Assembly: GCA_029204225.1 (NCBI GenBank)
Contig: MU831898.1
Location: 33,705-97,704 of the forward strand
Length of the DNA: 64,000 nucleotides
Direction of reading: 5' to 3'
Origin: Diphasiastrum complanatum
Taxonomy: Eukaryota > Streptophyta > Lycopodiopsida > Lycopodiales > Lycopodiaceae
Below the pieces are notes generated by a model that ran no database searches, was not told where the DNA came from, and saw nothing but the letters and a program-made list of their open reading frames with translations. This document shows positions 23,421 through 32,684 of the stretch, piece after piece. The translations under genes and the position numbers were made by a program. The first letter of the stretch is position 1, and each line of letters opens with the position of its first letter.

Positions 23421-24240
23421 GTCCTCATTTGGGTACCAAATTGGAGTTGAACTCCAGACCTAAAGGGAATGATATCAAGTACTAGACTATTACTTATTGC
23501 TTATATCATATTTTTAAGAATGTTATGCCATGTTATGCACTATTGATTTTATCATATTTTCAAGAATGTTAGCTCCCTGTCCTTGAGGAAAACTGATTCT
23601 TGATGTAGATATTTAATCACATACACTGATGCATTTGTTGACATTGATCTTAAACTTGATATTGTTTACTCTATTCATAGGACCTAAATAATTGAAATTA
23701 TGTTGATTAAAATATGATATTTTTTCTACGGAATCCAAATGCAATCCAAAATATATTGACATAGTCCTTTATTCTATAACTATCTGTGGGGACAAATGTT
23801 CTAGAAACATGCTCATAAACATGGAAAGCACTTTGTAAATAGAACAAAGAATAAGACTTGGGAACGTCCTAGCAAGATATTTCTTGTTGTGGATAGTGAC
23901 ACCAGTGTAAGTATAGCAAACATGTTTGTTTAAAATTAGGAGTACTTTAATCATATTCTCATTCTCTCCCATGCTTGCCAAAAACTTTTTTGAAACCCAA
24001 TACAAAACCTATGAACTTTAATCTTAGTAGGCTTTTAAGTGACTCATGTGCCAAAGCCTAATAGCTCTAAATTGAGAATCTTAAATTTAGATACAAGACC
24101 TTATACGTTATATATTAAATGCCTTTATTTCTTATCATGTGAATTCCTACTTTATCTAATGCAACAATCAATATCACAATGTTGAATTTGTGCATATAAA
24201 TATATGTTAAAAACTAATAACAATGTTAAAATATTTGGAG
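23419..24240. other. AT-rich stretch, nothing recognised
   Basis: No gene or repeat signal that I can support. Confidence 0.3.
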
Positions 24241-24249
24241 GGTTTTTAT

Positions 24250-24672
24250 GTTTTAGCACAAGGCTACAATGGCATGCACTTTGTTAGCACTATATTTTGA
24301 ACACAAGTCTAGAATAGCATCCACCTTGTTAGTACTTTACTATGGGTCAGCCAAGAGTATATTAGATTGATTAATTTAAGTTTATAAAGATAAATATCTA
24401 GAAAAAAACATTTTGCTACTAATATTATATGTAAAAGTCAAAAAAATCAATTTTACAATAAACTCAGTGTATAAGAAAGAAGACTAGTTTGATTAATTTA
24501 AGTTGGTAAACATAAATATCTAGACATTAAAATCATTTTGCTACTAATATATGTAAAAGTCAGAAAAATTGATATTTAATAAACTCAGTGTATAAGAAAA
24601 AAGAGTAGTTGCTACTATATTATGCAAAAAACTCAAAAGTTTAATATTTGATATGCTGAATAAAGGGCTCAA
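24250..24672 (+). repeat. Duplication block X, copy 1
   Basis: Colinear with 47213-47638 (CAAGGCTA, ATGGCATGCACTTTG, AACTCAGTGTATAAGAAA, TTGAATAAAGGGCTC). The block itself holds an internal duplication: the unit TATATGTAAAAGTCA...AACTCAGTGTATAAGAAA occurs twice about 115 bp apart. No gene. Confidence 0.75.
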
Positions 24673-24904
24673 GCTGTCTGTCATTGACAGTGCTTGCCAA
24701 AAACCCATAATGCATACAAAAAAGCCTACCAGATTTAAAATTTACCTGCTAGGAAAATTTTGGTAGGTTCTATAAGCCCTTATAGGTTATGAGCCTATCA
24801 AATATCAAATTATAGGTTTTCTTTTTCATACAAATTATTACTTAAATTTCTTTAGTTTAAGATTTAAAAATCATAAGTGTGTCTCTAGGCCTTAATGCAT
24901 TATT

Positions 24905-25512
24905 TGAGTGACTCATAATGATTTTTTAACAAAGTGCATTGCCATTTTATTTCTTGTTAAATGCAAAGACCATACAAGTATTTCTTAATCATTATTAACC
25001 ATGTGGGCCTACAAGTCTACGGGCGAGCAATCTGTACCACGCTCCCTGCTCATTCAGAGAACTTCGTGACCTTGGTTTCTCCACATATATTGTTTTAGCA
25101 AAGATGGCTCTTTATGAGGAGATCTTGGGATGTTTACGACATAGCAGTGGCTTATCTGATCACATTTGGAGCACCACTTTTGGGAGGGCAGAATAGGGTT
25201 TTGGACGGGAGGGTTAAAAATTTGAAATATGGGGAGTTTATTTTCTGGGCAGGGATTGCCCATGGGACAGTGTGACCGTTGCCTGAAAGAAAAACATGAA
25301 GGAAAATTAAAAAAAAAAGGGTCCCGGGCAGCACTCGAATTATTGCATCACCCAAAATTTGAATCAATTGAAATATTAATGAAAAAGGATAAATGACTTA
25401 CAGGGCTTTGTATTTAAATTCAAAGGGGCAGGGGGCCCATTCCACCCAAGAAAGGTGTCTGCCCGAGGGCAGAAGCCCTTCCTTGAGCGGAATGCCCGGA
25501 GGTGTAGTCCTT
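24905..25512 (+). repeat. Duplication block Y, copy 1
   Basis: The sub-segments 24905-24990 and 25335-25512 match 46900-46980 and 47020-47212. They share CCATACAAGTATTTCTTAAT and a GC-rich hairpin near 25465 (CTGCCCGAGGGCAG). About 345 bp between the two sub-segments in this copy (25000-25335) have only a short counterpart in copy 2. No gene. Confidence 0.65.
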
Positions 25513-26042
25513 GTCATAATTTCAGTTTATTTTTCTTAAATATTTATTTTGCCCTAATTTTATTATATGTATCTTCACGAGTTTCAAAAAAAAGGAGAGG
25601 GGCACAAATTCTGCGCAGGGAAGCGTCTCTTCTTCATTAAAAAGGTAAAAATAAGATTACGTCTTCTTGAAATAATTTTTTTAAGACTTATTCATATAAA
25701 ATGTGTAGGCTTTTAGCTCATGAGTTGCTAACAAGCCTATAGCAATTCTTTTTAATAGATAGAATGCTAGGTTGGACAAAAAAATTTATGCATTCAATGA
25801 GAGTGGACATGTAAGTTTTGGATACCTAGTAAAAATTTATTGGTGGTTGAATCATTTAGATGAGTGTCAGTGGAGTGGGCTCACACCCTGGTGGTGGTCC
25901 TCTCTAGTGGTGGTGTGGGCTCACATCCTCTCCTTAAATGCTATGATTTAGCTCACCATTGTCACTGCACTGGTGCAGAATACTGAATAGAGTGATAATT
26001 TATTCAATTATTCCTTGCTAACTGAATTATTTCTGGGTAGGT

Positions 26043-26044
<2 letters not shown>

Positions 26045-26090
<46 letters not shown>
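26045..26090. repeat. (CT)n microsatellite upstream of germin-like gene 1
   Basis: 46 bp of TC repeat about 235 bp before the ATG. The paralogous position at 48165-48184 has only 20 bp, so the array has changed length since duplication. Confidence 0.95.
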
Positions 26091-26094
<4 letters not shown>

Positions 26095-26323
26095 GTGAGA
26101 CTAGCTATCCAAATACATCCATCTTTCGACACGGCTGTTGGTACAAGAGTGTTTTGCTGCAGTAATCTCAATCCTGCACTCAATCTGTGGTTGTAGACAT
26201 AAGGTAGCTCTTTGCATTCTTATCACAATTCACAGCAGCAACAACAAAGGTCAAAGAAATAAGGTTTCCAGGCAAGGTTGTCTTCATAGAATTAATTAGC
26301 AGCTGCTGCTACGTCGACTAATT

Positions 26324-26995
26324 ATGCTGGCCGCCATGGCGCATGAGTCTCTGAGTGTGGCTATTCGTGTCTTGTTGTTTTTGACGGCATTCAGTGGCTA
26401 CGCACTTGCAACTGACGAGGACCCATTACAAGACTTCTGTGTCGCAGATCTTAACTCCCACCTGCACGTCAATGGATTCGCTTGCAAAGATCCCTCATCT
26501 GTCAACGCAGATGATTTCACCTTCACGGGTTTTCGCACCACACGCAACGCTGCCAACACTGTCCTTGGATTCGTCCCAACAGTTGCCTTGGTGCCGCAAA
26601 TGCCCGGTCTCAACACTCTGGGGCTTTCTATCGTGAGGGCAGACTTTGCTCCTGATGGCATCAGCCCTCTTCATGTCCACCCTCGAGCATCTGAGCTAGT
26701 TTTCGTGATGCAAGGGAAGTTTGAAGCGGGTTTTGTGTCATCGAACAATACACTTTTCTCAAAGAAACTTGAGCAAGGAGATGTTTTTATCAATCCTAGA
26801 GGACTGGTTCACTACCAGCATAACATCGGAGGAACTCCCGCTGTGATTTTGGCGATATTTAACAGCCAGAATCCTGATGTTGAGGCACTTCAGAACACGT
26901 TGTTTGGCTCTGGAGTCCCCGATACTGTGCTTCAGAAGACCTTCCAGCTGGATGAGGGTATAATTCATCAATTGAAGAAGAAATTCACGCCATGA
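26324..26995 (+). CDS. Germin-like protein 1 (cupin, secreted)
   Basis: An intact, intronless frame of 223 codons. The ATG at 26336 sits in GCCGCCATGG, a much better context than the ATG at 26324, so the protein is probably 219 residues. Numbering from the first Met: hydrophobic signal peptide to about Ala29 (LLFLTAFSGYALA); disulfide pair Cys39 and Cys54; cupin motif 1 LHVHPRASELVFVMQG with metal ligands His117, His119 and Glu124; cupin motif 2 GDVFINPRGLVHYQHN with His163. An N-glycosylation sequon is at Asn141. Length and motifs match germin-like proteins, which are apoplastic Mn-binding hexamers. Known members have oxalate oxidase, superoxide dismutase or no assigned activity, so the enzyme activity here is unknown. 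The paralogue at 48424 differs at eight residues. Confidence 0.97.
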   Translation: MLAAMAHESLSVAIRVLLFLTAFSGYALATDEDPLQDFCVADLNSHLHVNGFACKDPSSVNADDFTFTGFRTTRNAANTVLGFVPTVALVPQMPGLNTLGLSIVRADFAPDGISPLHVHPRASELVFVMQGKFEAGFVSSNNTLFSKKLEQGDVFINPRGLVHYQHNIGGTPAVILAIFNSQNPDVEALQNTLFGSGVPDTVLQKTFQLDEGIIHQLKKKFTP

Positions 26996-27940
26996 GATGA
27001 GTGTGTCGTGTTAAGGATAATAATGTATGCCTTCACACCTGGTTTGGGTCCTGAAACGACGTGTTATTTCATAACGTCATCCTCTCTTCTATGTAATGGG
27101 CAGTTCGCCATTCTCTCGTTAATCAATTGATAAAAGAATGTAGTTAATGTTGCTCTCTCTCTCTCTCCGCTATGCTATCTTTCTCTTCTGTCCGCTGCTA
27201 CATGAGTTCTCTGAAATACATCGTGTCCTACGTAGTGCCCGCTCCAGCACACAAGATAGGACGAGTGTGATTCCAATTACAGAGTGCAAGTTAATTCATA
27301 GAATTTGCTTGGTGATATAATATCAGAGTACTCGGAATATCATCAAGAATCAATCAGTTTGTGACTTTACGTTTTTTGACCTGTAGTCTAGTGTTGTGCA
27401 TCATCTTACTAAACTTTGTTGGTTTGAACGTCACAATCGGCTCCATAAGCTTATATTATTTGCAATAGCCGTTACTCTTTGAACTGAAGCCTTCGTATAT
27501 ATAGACTAGCTTTATTGCCAGCTCGCATACCTAAGTCCCTGCTACACGCAAGCCTTTCTTGACTCTGGCTTCCGAGAAATAAAGCACTTGTGACATATTT
27601 ATATATTTTTTGCTTATGAAGCGGTGACGAATAATTCCTGATATGCTTGGTTCCTTTGTGGAGCACGTCTTTCTTGGATGAAGTCAGAAGCGGTATCTGT
27701 ATGCTATATTGTAATTGCACGAGGAACACTGTTCTGGAGCTCCTGAACAAATTCTTTGAACTGCAGTTTGCAATTTCTGAGATGGGTTCTGCGTGACGTT
27801 CAGCTGACACTAATTTTTGCACTTTCTGCAATATGACACTGTCTAAGGGGTCTCTTGTTAGGACAACATTAATTGCAAGGATAGACGACTTCCGTAGTTT
27901 TTGAAGTTTAAGGGTTGAATGGTTCAATGGGGCAATATGC
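26996..27940 (+). other. 3' flank of germin-like gene 1
   Basis: Nearly identical to the flank of gene 2, with a small CT run at 27153. A 176-codon minus-strand ORF (27472-28002) has no recognisable domain and is broken in the other copy, so I do not call it a gene. The conserved part probably includes the 3' UTR. Confidence 0.5.
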
Positions 27941-27941
27941 A

Positions 27942-28275
27942 ATAGAATTGAGATCAATATATTCCCATGATTCTTGTGCATTTGATATGAACAAAGTTTC
28001 AAGCTTTCAGAAGACTGTTATTGTATATCCAGTGCATAATATCACTAACACCCTGCTACAGATTTGATATCAATGTATTCCCAGGATTCTTGGCATTTGA
28101 TATGAACAAAGTTTCAAACTTTCAGAAGACTGTTATTGTATATCCAGTGCATAATATCACCAACACCCTGCTACAGATTTGAGATCAATATATTCCCATG
28201 ATTCTTGTGCATTTGATATGAACAAAGTTTCAAACTTTCAGAAGACTATTGTTGTATATCGAGTGCATAATATCG
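27942..28275 (+). repeat. 116-bp tandem repeat, about 2.8 units
   Basis: The marker ATCAATATATTCCC recurs at 27953, 28069 and 28184 (second unit ATCAATGTATTCCC). Each unit continues with TTTGATATGAACAAAGTTTC and CCAGTGCATAATATC. The same array with 117-118 bp spacing is in copy 2 (50072, 50189, 50307), so it predates the duplication. Confidence 0.9.
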
Positions 28276-29525
28276 CAAAGGTGTTAATTTTGATGTTCTT
28301 CAATTTGCAACTCAAGTGACAAAGTTGATGTTGTCGGTGGTTTGTAAAATTTTGGGAACTTGCATACTTTTAAATTACATGTGAAACCTAATTAAAAATT
28401 GGCATATGAAGCCATTTATACGTCTTCATCAAATATGCCTGTCCTTATAATTGTTAATATGTTTGGATCTGAATATGTTTGGAGTGGCACTGTTTCATCT
28501 CCATCGTTTCCACATCATAAGACAAAGATAAATGAAAGTGTGTTTCATTTTTTTATAGTTTCAAATTTTTAGTCTAACATATTGAGTTATCAATATGATT
28601 TTTAGCTTTGATGCAAAGAGGTAAATGATGTTCAAAGAGTTGATGTGTCTTTTCTAGTTAGTACTAAATATCTCAAATATGCATATTTTCAAATTCTTGT
28701 AGCAAATAAGTTAACCCTAGAATTTTTTTAATTGTTCAAAACACTTAAAATCACAATTGTTTGTCAATAAGCTGAATATTTTAAGTTTAAAAACTTGAAA
28801 TTATTCTAAATTTTTTTGTTTCAATAATCTGTTCACATTTGAATTTGTTTATTAGTAACAAATTTGGAAATGAAAATACTAAAGTTTGTGGACCAATGCA
28901 CACAAGATCTATAAGTGATTCTTATTATTTCATTACATGTATCAATAATTTTCGCATGAAGGCGTGGATCCATGTCAACATGTTTTTGATCATTTTGGTG
29001 AATTTAGGAATCTTGTTGAAAAGCAAAGTGATTGTCAAATCAAGAGTGTTAGATTTGAAAATGGTCAAGAGTACTTGTTAGATACTTTCAATGAGTTTTG
29101 TAAGGAGTAGAGGATCAAAAAACAAATACTACACCATGTACACCACAACATAATGGTGTTGTAGAAAAAAAAAAACAAGACCTACAATTGTTAGCTTAGG
29201 TTTCTTCATGTTTGTAAATTATAATAAAATGATTTTTTTTTAAAATTTTTAATAATTTTTGTAAACTTAATATTTGAAATTGGCATTTTTTAAAAACAGA
29301 TTAGACTTTTGAAAAAATGGGTCTCGGTTGGTGTTTATTTTACCACCTCTTATAATGATTGGACCACACTTAAACCACCTCTTACTTTGATTGGACCATT
29401 TTGGTGCACCTCTTTTCCTATGGTTGGTCCCCATGGTCAAATGACATTATGAGGTGCATAGTCACTTGCCCTCTACCATCAAGCCAAGTGTAAGCAACCT
29501 ATACTATCATGAGCTAATCCAAGTC
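28247..29525. mobile_element. 1.28-kb segment present only in duplication copy 1
   Basis: Copy 2 passes directly from the tandem array to sequence matching 29526. This segment holds AT-rich DNA and a decayed copia integrase (28838-29190). Insertion into copy 1 or deletion from copy 2 is possible; I saw no target duplication. Confidence 0.6.
28838..29190 (+). pseudogene. Copia integrase fragment
   Basis: The frame gives CGPMHTRSISDSYYFITCIN, matching the first integrase Asp block (here Asn replaces the expected Asp-Asp-Phe-Ser). Another frame gives ENGQEYLLDTFNEFCKE, then a stop, and after a frameshift PCTPQHNGVVEKK, the Glu block. At least three frame breaks and changed catalytic positions make it inactive. 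Confidence 0.75.
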
Positions 29526-30044
29526 AATCACATATTTATAAATGTACACGGAGTGGATTTGGCATAGCACTCCCAAAACTCAAGATAGATAACATTACAA
29601 CATTCTGGAGGTTTTCCGACCCTATTATTGGAATTTTTTTTTTTTGAAAAAAGTTTCCAAACCTCGGTATACACCATGAAGTATATCTCAGAAATATCTC
29701 GGTAATCGAGGCTTCTTCATCTCATTTTTGCTTTGTTTATAGCATGTATAAACCGAGGGATATATCGAGGGAACTCGGTATATTACTCTAAAAAGGCTGT
29801 TGCTGGCATGTGTTTTCCGAGGGATATACCAAAGGGATGTCCCTTGGTATATCCCTCTTAACAAGGCATCCTATTCCTAGGTTTATTCCGAGGCTGCAAA
29901 TGGGAAAAAAGATTTGGAGTCCTAAAAGTGGACTCCATCCAACCCCATGAGTCTTTTGCACCACTACTTATGTGGTTGGTAAGCAGAATCATTTGTTCAT
30001 AATTGATAAATAAAAAACATTTAAATTGCATTCCATGTAATTGA
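29526..30044 (+). repeat. Distal part of germin-like duplication, copy 1, rich in TATACCGAGG words
   Basis: Matches 50384-50795. It contains many copies of CCTCGGTATA / TATACCGAGG in both orientations. The homology ends precisely at CAATTG, after which copy 1 continues with the AAGATTCAT segment near the methyltransferase remnant. Confidence 0.8.
29819..29857. repeat. Hairpin GAGGGATATACC...GGTATATCCCTC
   Basis: The 19-nt left arm (29819-29837) and 18-nt right arm (29840-29857) are complementary apart from one bulged A, with a TG loop. In copy 2 the right half is missing around 50683, as if deleted at the hairpin. Confidence 0.85.
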
Positions 30045-30136
30045 AGATTCATTTAGAGGACTTAAGTTAAACAAATTATATATATTCATACATAAATGTT
30101 GCAATTAGAAACATATATCAGAATGAAACATGTAAT
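30045..30136. repeat. Shared terminal segment, copy 1
   Basis: From AAGATTCAT to ATGAAA this stretch matches 37246-37338 (AAACAAATTATATATA, ACATAAATGTT, AACATATATCA) at roughly 85% by eye. It lies just beyond the stop codon of the methyltransferase remnant and begins exactly where the germin duplication ends, so it may be one end of an inserted element. Confidence 0.7.
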
Positions 30137-30154
30137 TTCAAAATGATAAAATAG

Positions 30155-31308
30155 TCATGTACATGCTTCCCAGAAATCATCAAGGTCGTTGACGTCTTTG
30201 GGCTTTTCTGGAGCAGCCTCAGTAGACAAAACAACAACCTCTTCAACAGTGAGAACATTATAATCTTCAACTAGGAGTACATCTGCAAAGTCCCCTGTGT
30301 CACTCACTTTCTCACTAGTGGGAGATTGTGGTTCTTTAGACAGAGGAATTACAGAGTCTTCATCATCTGTAGACTTTCCTACCTCAACTAATTCGTGCAG
30401 CAAAACTAATATGGATTTCATTCGCATTTTTATAAATTCTACTAAACTAGAATCTAATTCTACAGCAGCAACATGCCTGCCTTTTTGCACAGCGCATGTG
30501 CTTGTAGTGCCGCTTCCGCCAAACAAATCTAACACCCAATCTGCTAGGTGGAAAAAAATTTCAATAATATGATTAATTGATTGTTGTGGCTTTTAATAAG
30601 GACAAGCCACAGAACCTGTCATCGGATTTTTCGGTTTTTTTTGTGACTATTGGAAATTGGAACAAATTCCCAAAGCTAGTCAAGATGGTGGTGTTGTCAT
30701 GCAACATAGATCGTTTGCCATCCAATAAATAATAACCAATGGTTATGTATTCAATCTCATTGCACAGTTGTGCACCACCAACATTGCGAACATTGGGCTT
30801 GTACCTACAAAAAGAAAAGTAAATTACTATTTTTAACAATGATCTATGCTAAGCATATAAGTTCAACATATAAAACAAACAAAATTAAGTTTTTAACAAA
30901 GTTGAAAACATACCAAATAGCATTTTCAATTACAGTATTGCAAAAAGTCAAAAGAGCTTTTTGCACTAAAGCCAACTGCCAGCTTGAATGAAATATTACA
31001 ACTCTCCAAATAGGAGAAGTTGTGCCTTCAAGGAATCCCTACATCACACTATGGATCTCAGTGAATTTAAATCGAAAACATCATTTAGTGATTCTTTCAC
31101 TTGAAATCCATAGGGAATGTCTGCAATGCAAAGAGTGTAAGGTCTTTTCTTTAAAAACTTAGAAATCTCCCTACAATCTCCTTCCTCCACAATGTAAAAA
31201 CACGGTTGATCATCAACACATTTTGGGATGTATGTTTATGTTGAATCCTCCTCGACAAGGGTCTCACCCCGTGCCAATCTTTCTCTATCTCTTTTCTCTG
31301 CCTTCATT
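30155..31308 (-). pseudogene. Beta-class DNA amino-methyltransferase (N4-cytosine or N6-adenine type), decayed, intron-bearing
   Basis: Read right to left: a charged start (MKAEKRDRERLARGETLVEE at 31308), the catalytic motif IV region LCIADIPYGFQV, a strand VVIFHSSWQLALVQKAL, an intron with donor GTATGT (about 30913) and acceptor TTTTTGTAG (about 30804) joining IW to YKPNVRNVGG, then CNEIEYITIGYY, a KP motif, and the SAM-binding motif I VLDLFGGSGTTSTCAV followed by HVAAVELD. Motif IV before motif I defines the beta class. The acidic C-terminus ends WEACT. The usual (D/S)PPY is DIPY here. Breaks: TAA at 31236, TGA near 31044 plus a frame change, and one extra base in the A4 run (T4 on the plus strand) at 30591-30594. 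Such enzymes are mostly prokaryotic; a few eukaryotes, including Marchantia, have N4-type members. Substrate unknown. Confidence 0.8.
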
Positions 31309-31384
31309 TTTAAAATTTGTCGTTTAAACTACTCTGGAAGGACTTTATTCTTTTGTCTTCAGTAGACTGAAAGAAGAGAGAATG

Positions 31385-31655
31385 AAACTATGCTTACCAT
31401 AGGATGTTAACCAAGGAAAAATGAAGAATGAACTATGCTTAGCATAGAATGAACATAATAAATAATTAAAAAATTCAATTTATGCTAAGCTTGATATTCT
31501 AGCTTAGAGAATACAATTCTATGCTTAGCATAAGCTATGAATGTTTGAAATAAAAAATTAATATATTTCTATGCTAAGCATAAGTGAAGTGAATGCCATA
31601 TCTCTAAATAAAATAAAAAAATAAAGTGAGTGTTAGATTTCTTATGCTCAGCCTT
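31385..31655. repeat. Cluster of palindromic CTATGCTTAGCATAG units
   Basis: At least five full or near copies of TATGCT(T/A)AGCATA lie at about 31391, 31431, 31482, 31521 and 31571, with a weak one near 31641 and another at 30843. Spacing is 40-50 bp. Each is itself a palindrome. This looks like a subterminal transposase-binding array on the side of the methyltransferase opposite to the shared terminal segment. Confidence 0.75.
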
Positions 31656-31792
31656 AACAAATCGCTCAAGTAATGAGCATCCTGAAAAACAGCCGAAGGC
31701 CAATGACATATTTCGGACCTTCACATTTTTCCCAAAACTTTGTTTTTTACTTAAAACATTTTCGCTTTAAGTTTGCATTTTTGCACTTACTA

Positions 31793-32010
31793 AAAAATGC
31801 GACACTGTGACTAGACTTAATTTAAGGGCAATGTCGGGTTTTTCGCATTTTTTGCAGTTACTGAAAAAATGCGACATTGTGACCAAAAGTTACTTTAAAG
31901 GCACTATCGCGATTTTCACATTTCTCTGCCTTTAGGAAAAATGTGACACTGTGACCAAAGTTTAGTTTAAAGGCACTGTCGAGTTTTTGCATTTTTTCTG
32001 CCTTCGCTTT
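31793..32010 (+). repeat. 72-bp tandem repeat, three units
   Basis: Units begin AAAAAATGCGACAC (31793), AAAAAATGCGACAT (31865) and AAAAATGTGACAC (31938). Each contains GTGACCAAA, TTTAAAGGCACTGTCG and TTTTTCGCATTTTTT, the last being the inverse of the unit start, so every unit can fold. It may lie in the 5' LTR of the following copia element. Confidence 0.85.
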
Positions 32011-32541
32011 TTAAGGCACCTTTGGGATTTTCGCACCTTCGGGATTTACATGCTTTTCTGTTCAAGGGCACCTTCGCATTTTTCAGGTTTCTCCAACATT
32101 GGCAGACCGACGCCGCCAACTTATCATAAATCCTAAAAATAGCTGGACTGCTAAAATATCCCAAGAGCGGTTACCCACTTTGTACATATACAAAGACTGG
32201 CGTAAATAACATTAAAAGCTTGTAAGATATTTTAGAAGACACTTGTAAATGTATATTGCTAGTTGAATCAAGCAATGAGAGTATTGGTTTTTAACATTAT
32301 AATCAGAGTTCGTCTATAGCTAGCGTTATCACGCTCAGCAAGCTGAAGTTATCACTTCAAGCCATTGTACTCACTATTGATATTAATCAGAGTGCAATTT
32401 TGTCTCACTATTGTATTGTTCATTTGTGCAATTTTGTATGAATGATTCATCTTGAATATTTCTGTTGCTAATTGTTGTGTTTCCATTCCTACACGCCTAT
32501 GCTCAAGCTTCCATTGCCAACCATCCTCACGTTTTACGACA

Positions 32542-32554
32542 TGGTATCAGAGCC
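32542..32554 (+). promoter_or_regulatory. Primer-binding site of copia 3
   Basis: TGGTATCAGAGCC is complementary to the 3' end of initiator tRNA-Met. The preceding bases end ...CGACA, so the 5' LTR ends at 32541. Its start is not resolved. Confidence 0.85.
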
Positions 32555-32684
32555 GACATTTCAGTAATCTGCATTTTTACTACAGACTATCAGTCTTGTT
32601 TTTACCAAGACGTCTTTCTAGCAAGCGCGTAGGCAACAATATTCCGACAATTGTTGTTTCTACCCACGATCTCGTTCAACCAGA

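Larger units (their letters stand above)
25546..28246 (+). repeat. Germin-like segmental duplication, copy 1
   Basis: Near-identical to 47661-50372, covering the upstream region, the germin-like gene, its 3' flank and the 116-bp tandem array. The 3' flank from 27000 to 27500 is almost base-for-base identical. The homology resumes at 29526-30044 after a 1.28-kb segment missing from copy 2. Confidence 0.92.

Noticed and set aside
23156-23485. 109-codon ORF through the CT microsatellite as one gene
   Set aside because: Only its first 27 codons match a CACTA transposase; the rest is repeat-encoded Ser-Leu.
26398-26661. Antisense ORFs within the germin-like genes (also 48327-48764)
   Set aside because: Shadows of the conserved cupin frame; no independent motif.
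27472-28002. 176-codon minus-strand ORF behind germin-like gene 1
   Set aside because: No domain, overlaps the tandem array, and is broken in the near-identical copy 2 (49654-49890).
31385-32010. CRISPR-like array
   Set aside because: Repeats are palindromes or contiguous tandem units in plant DNA, without uniform spacers or cas genes.
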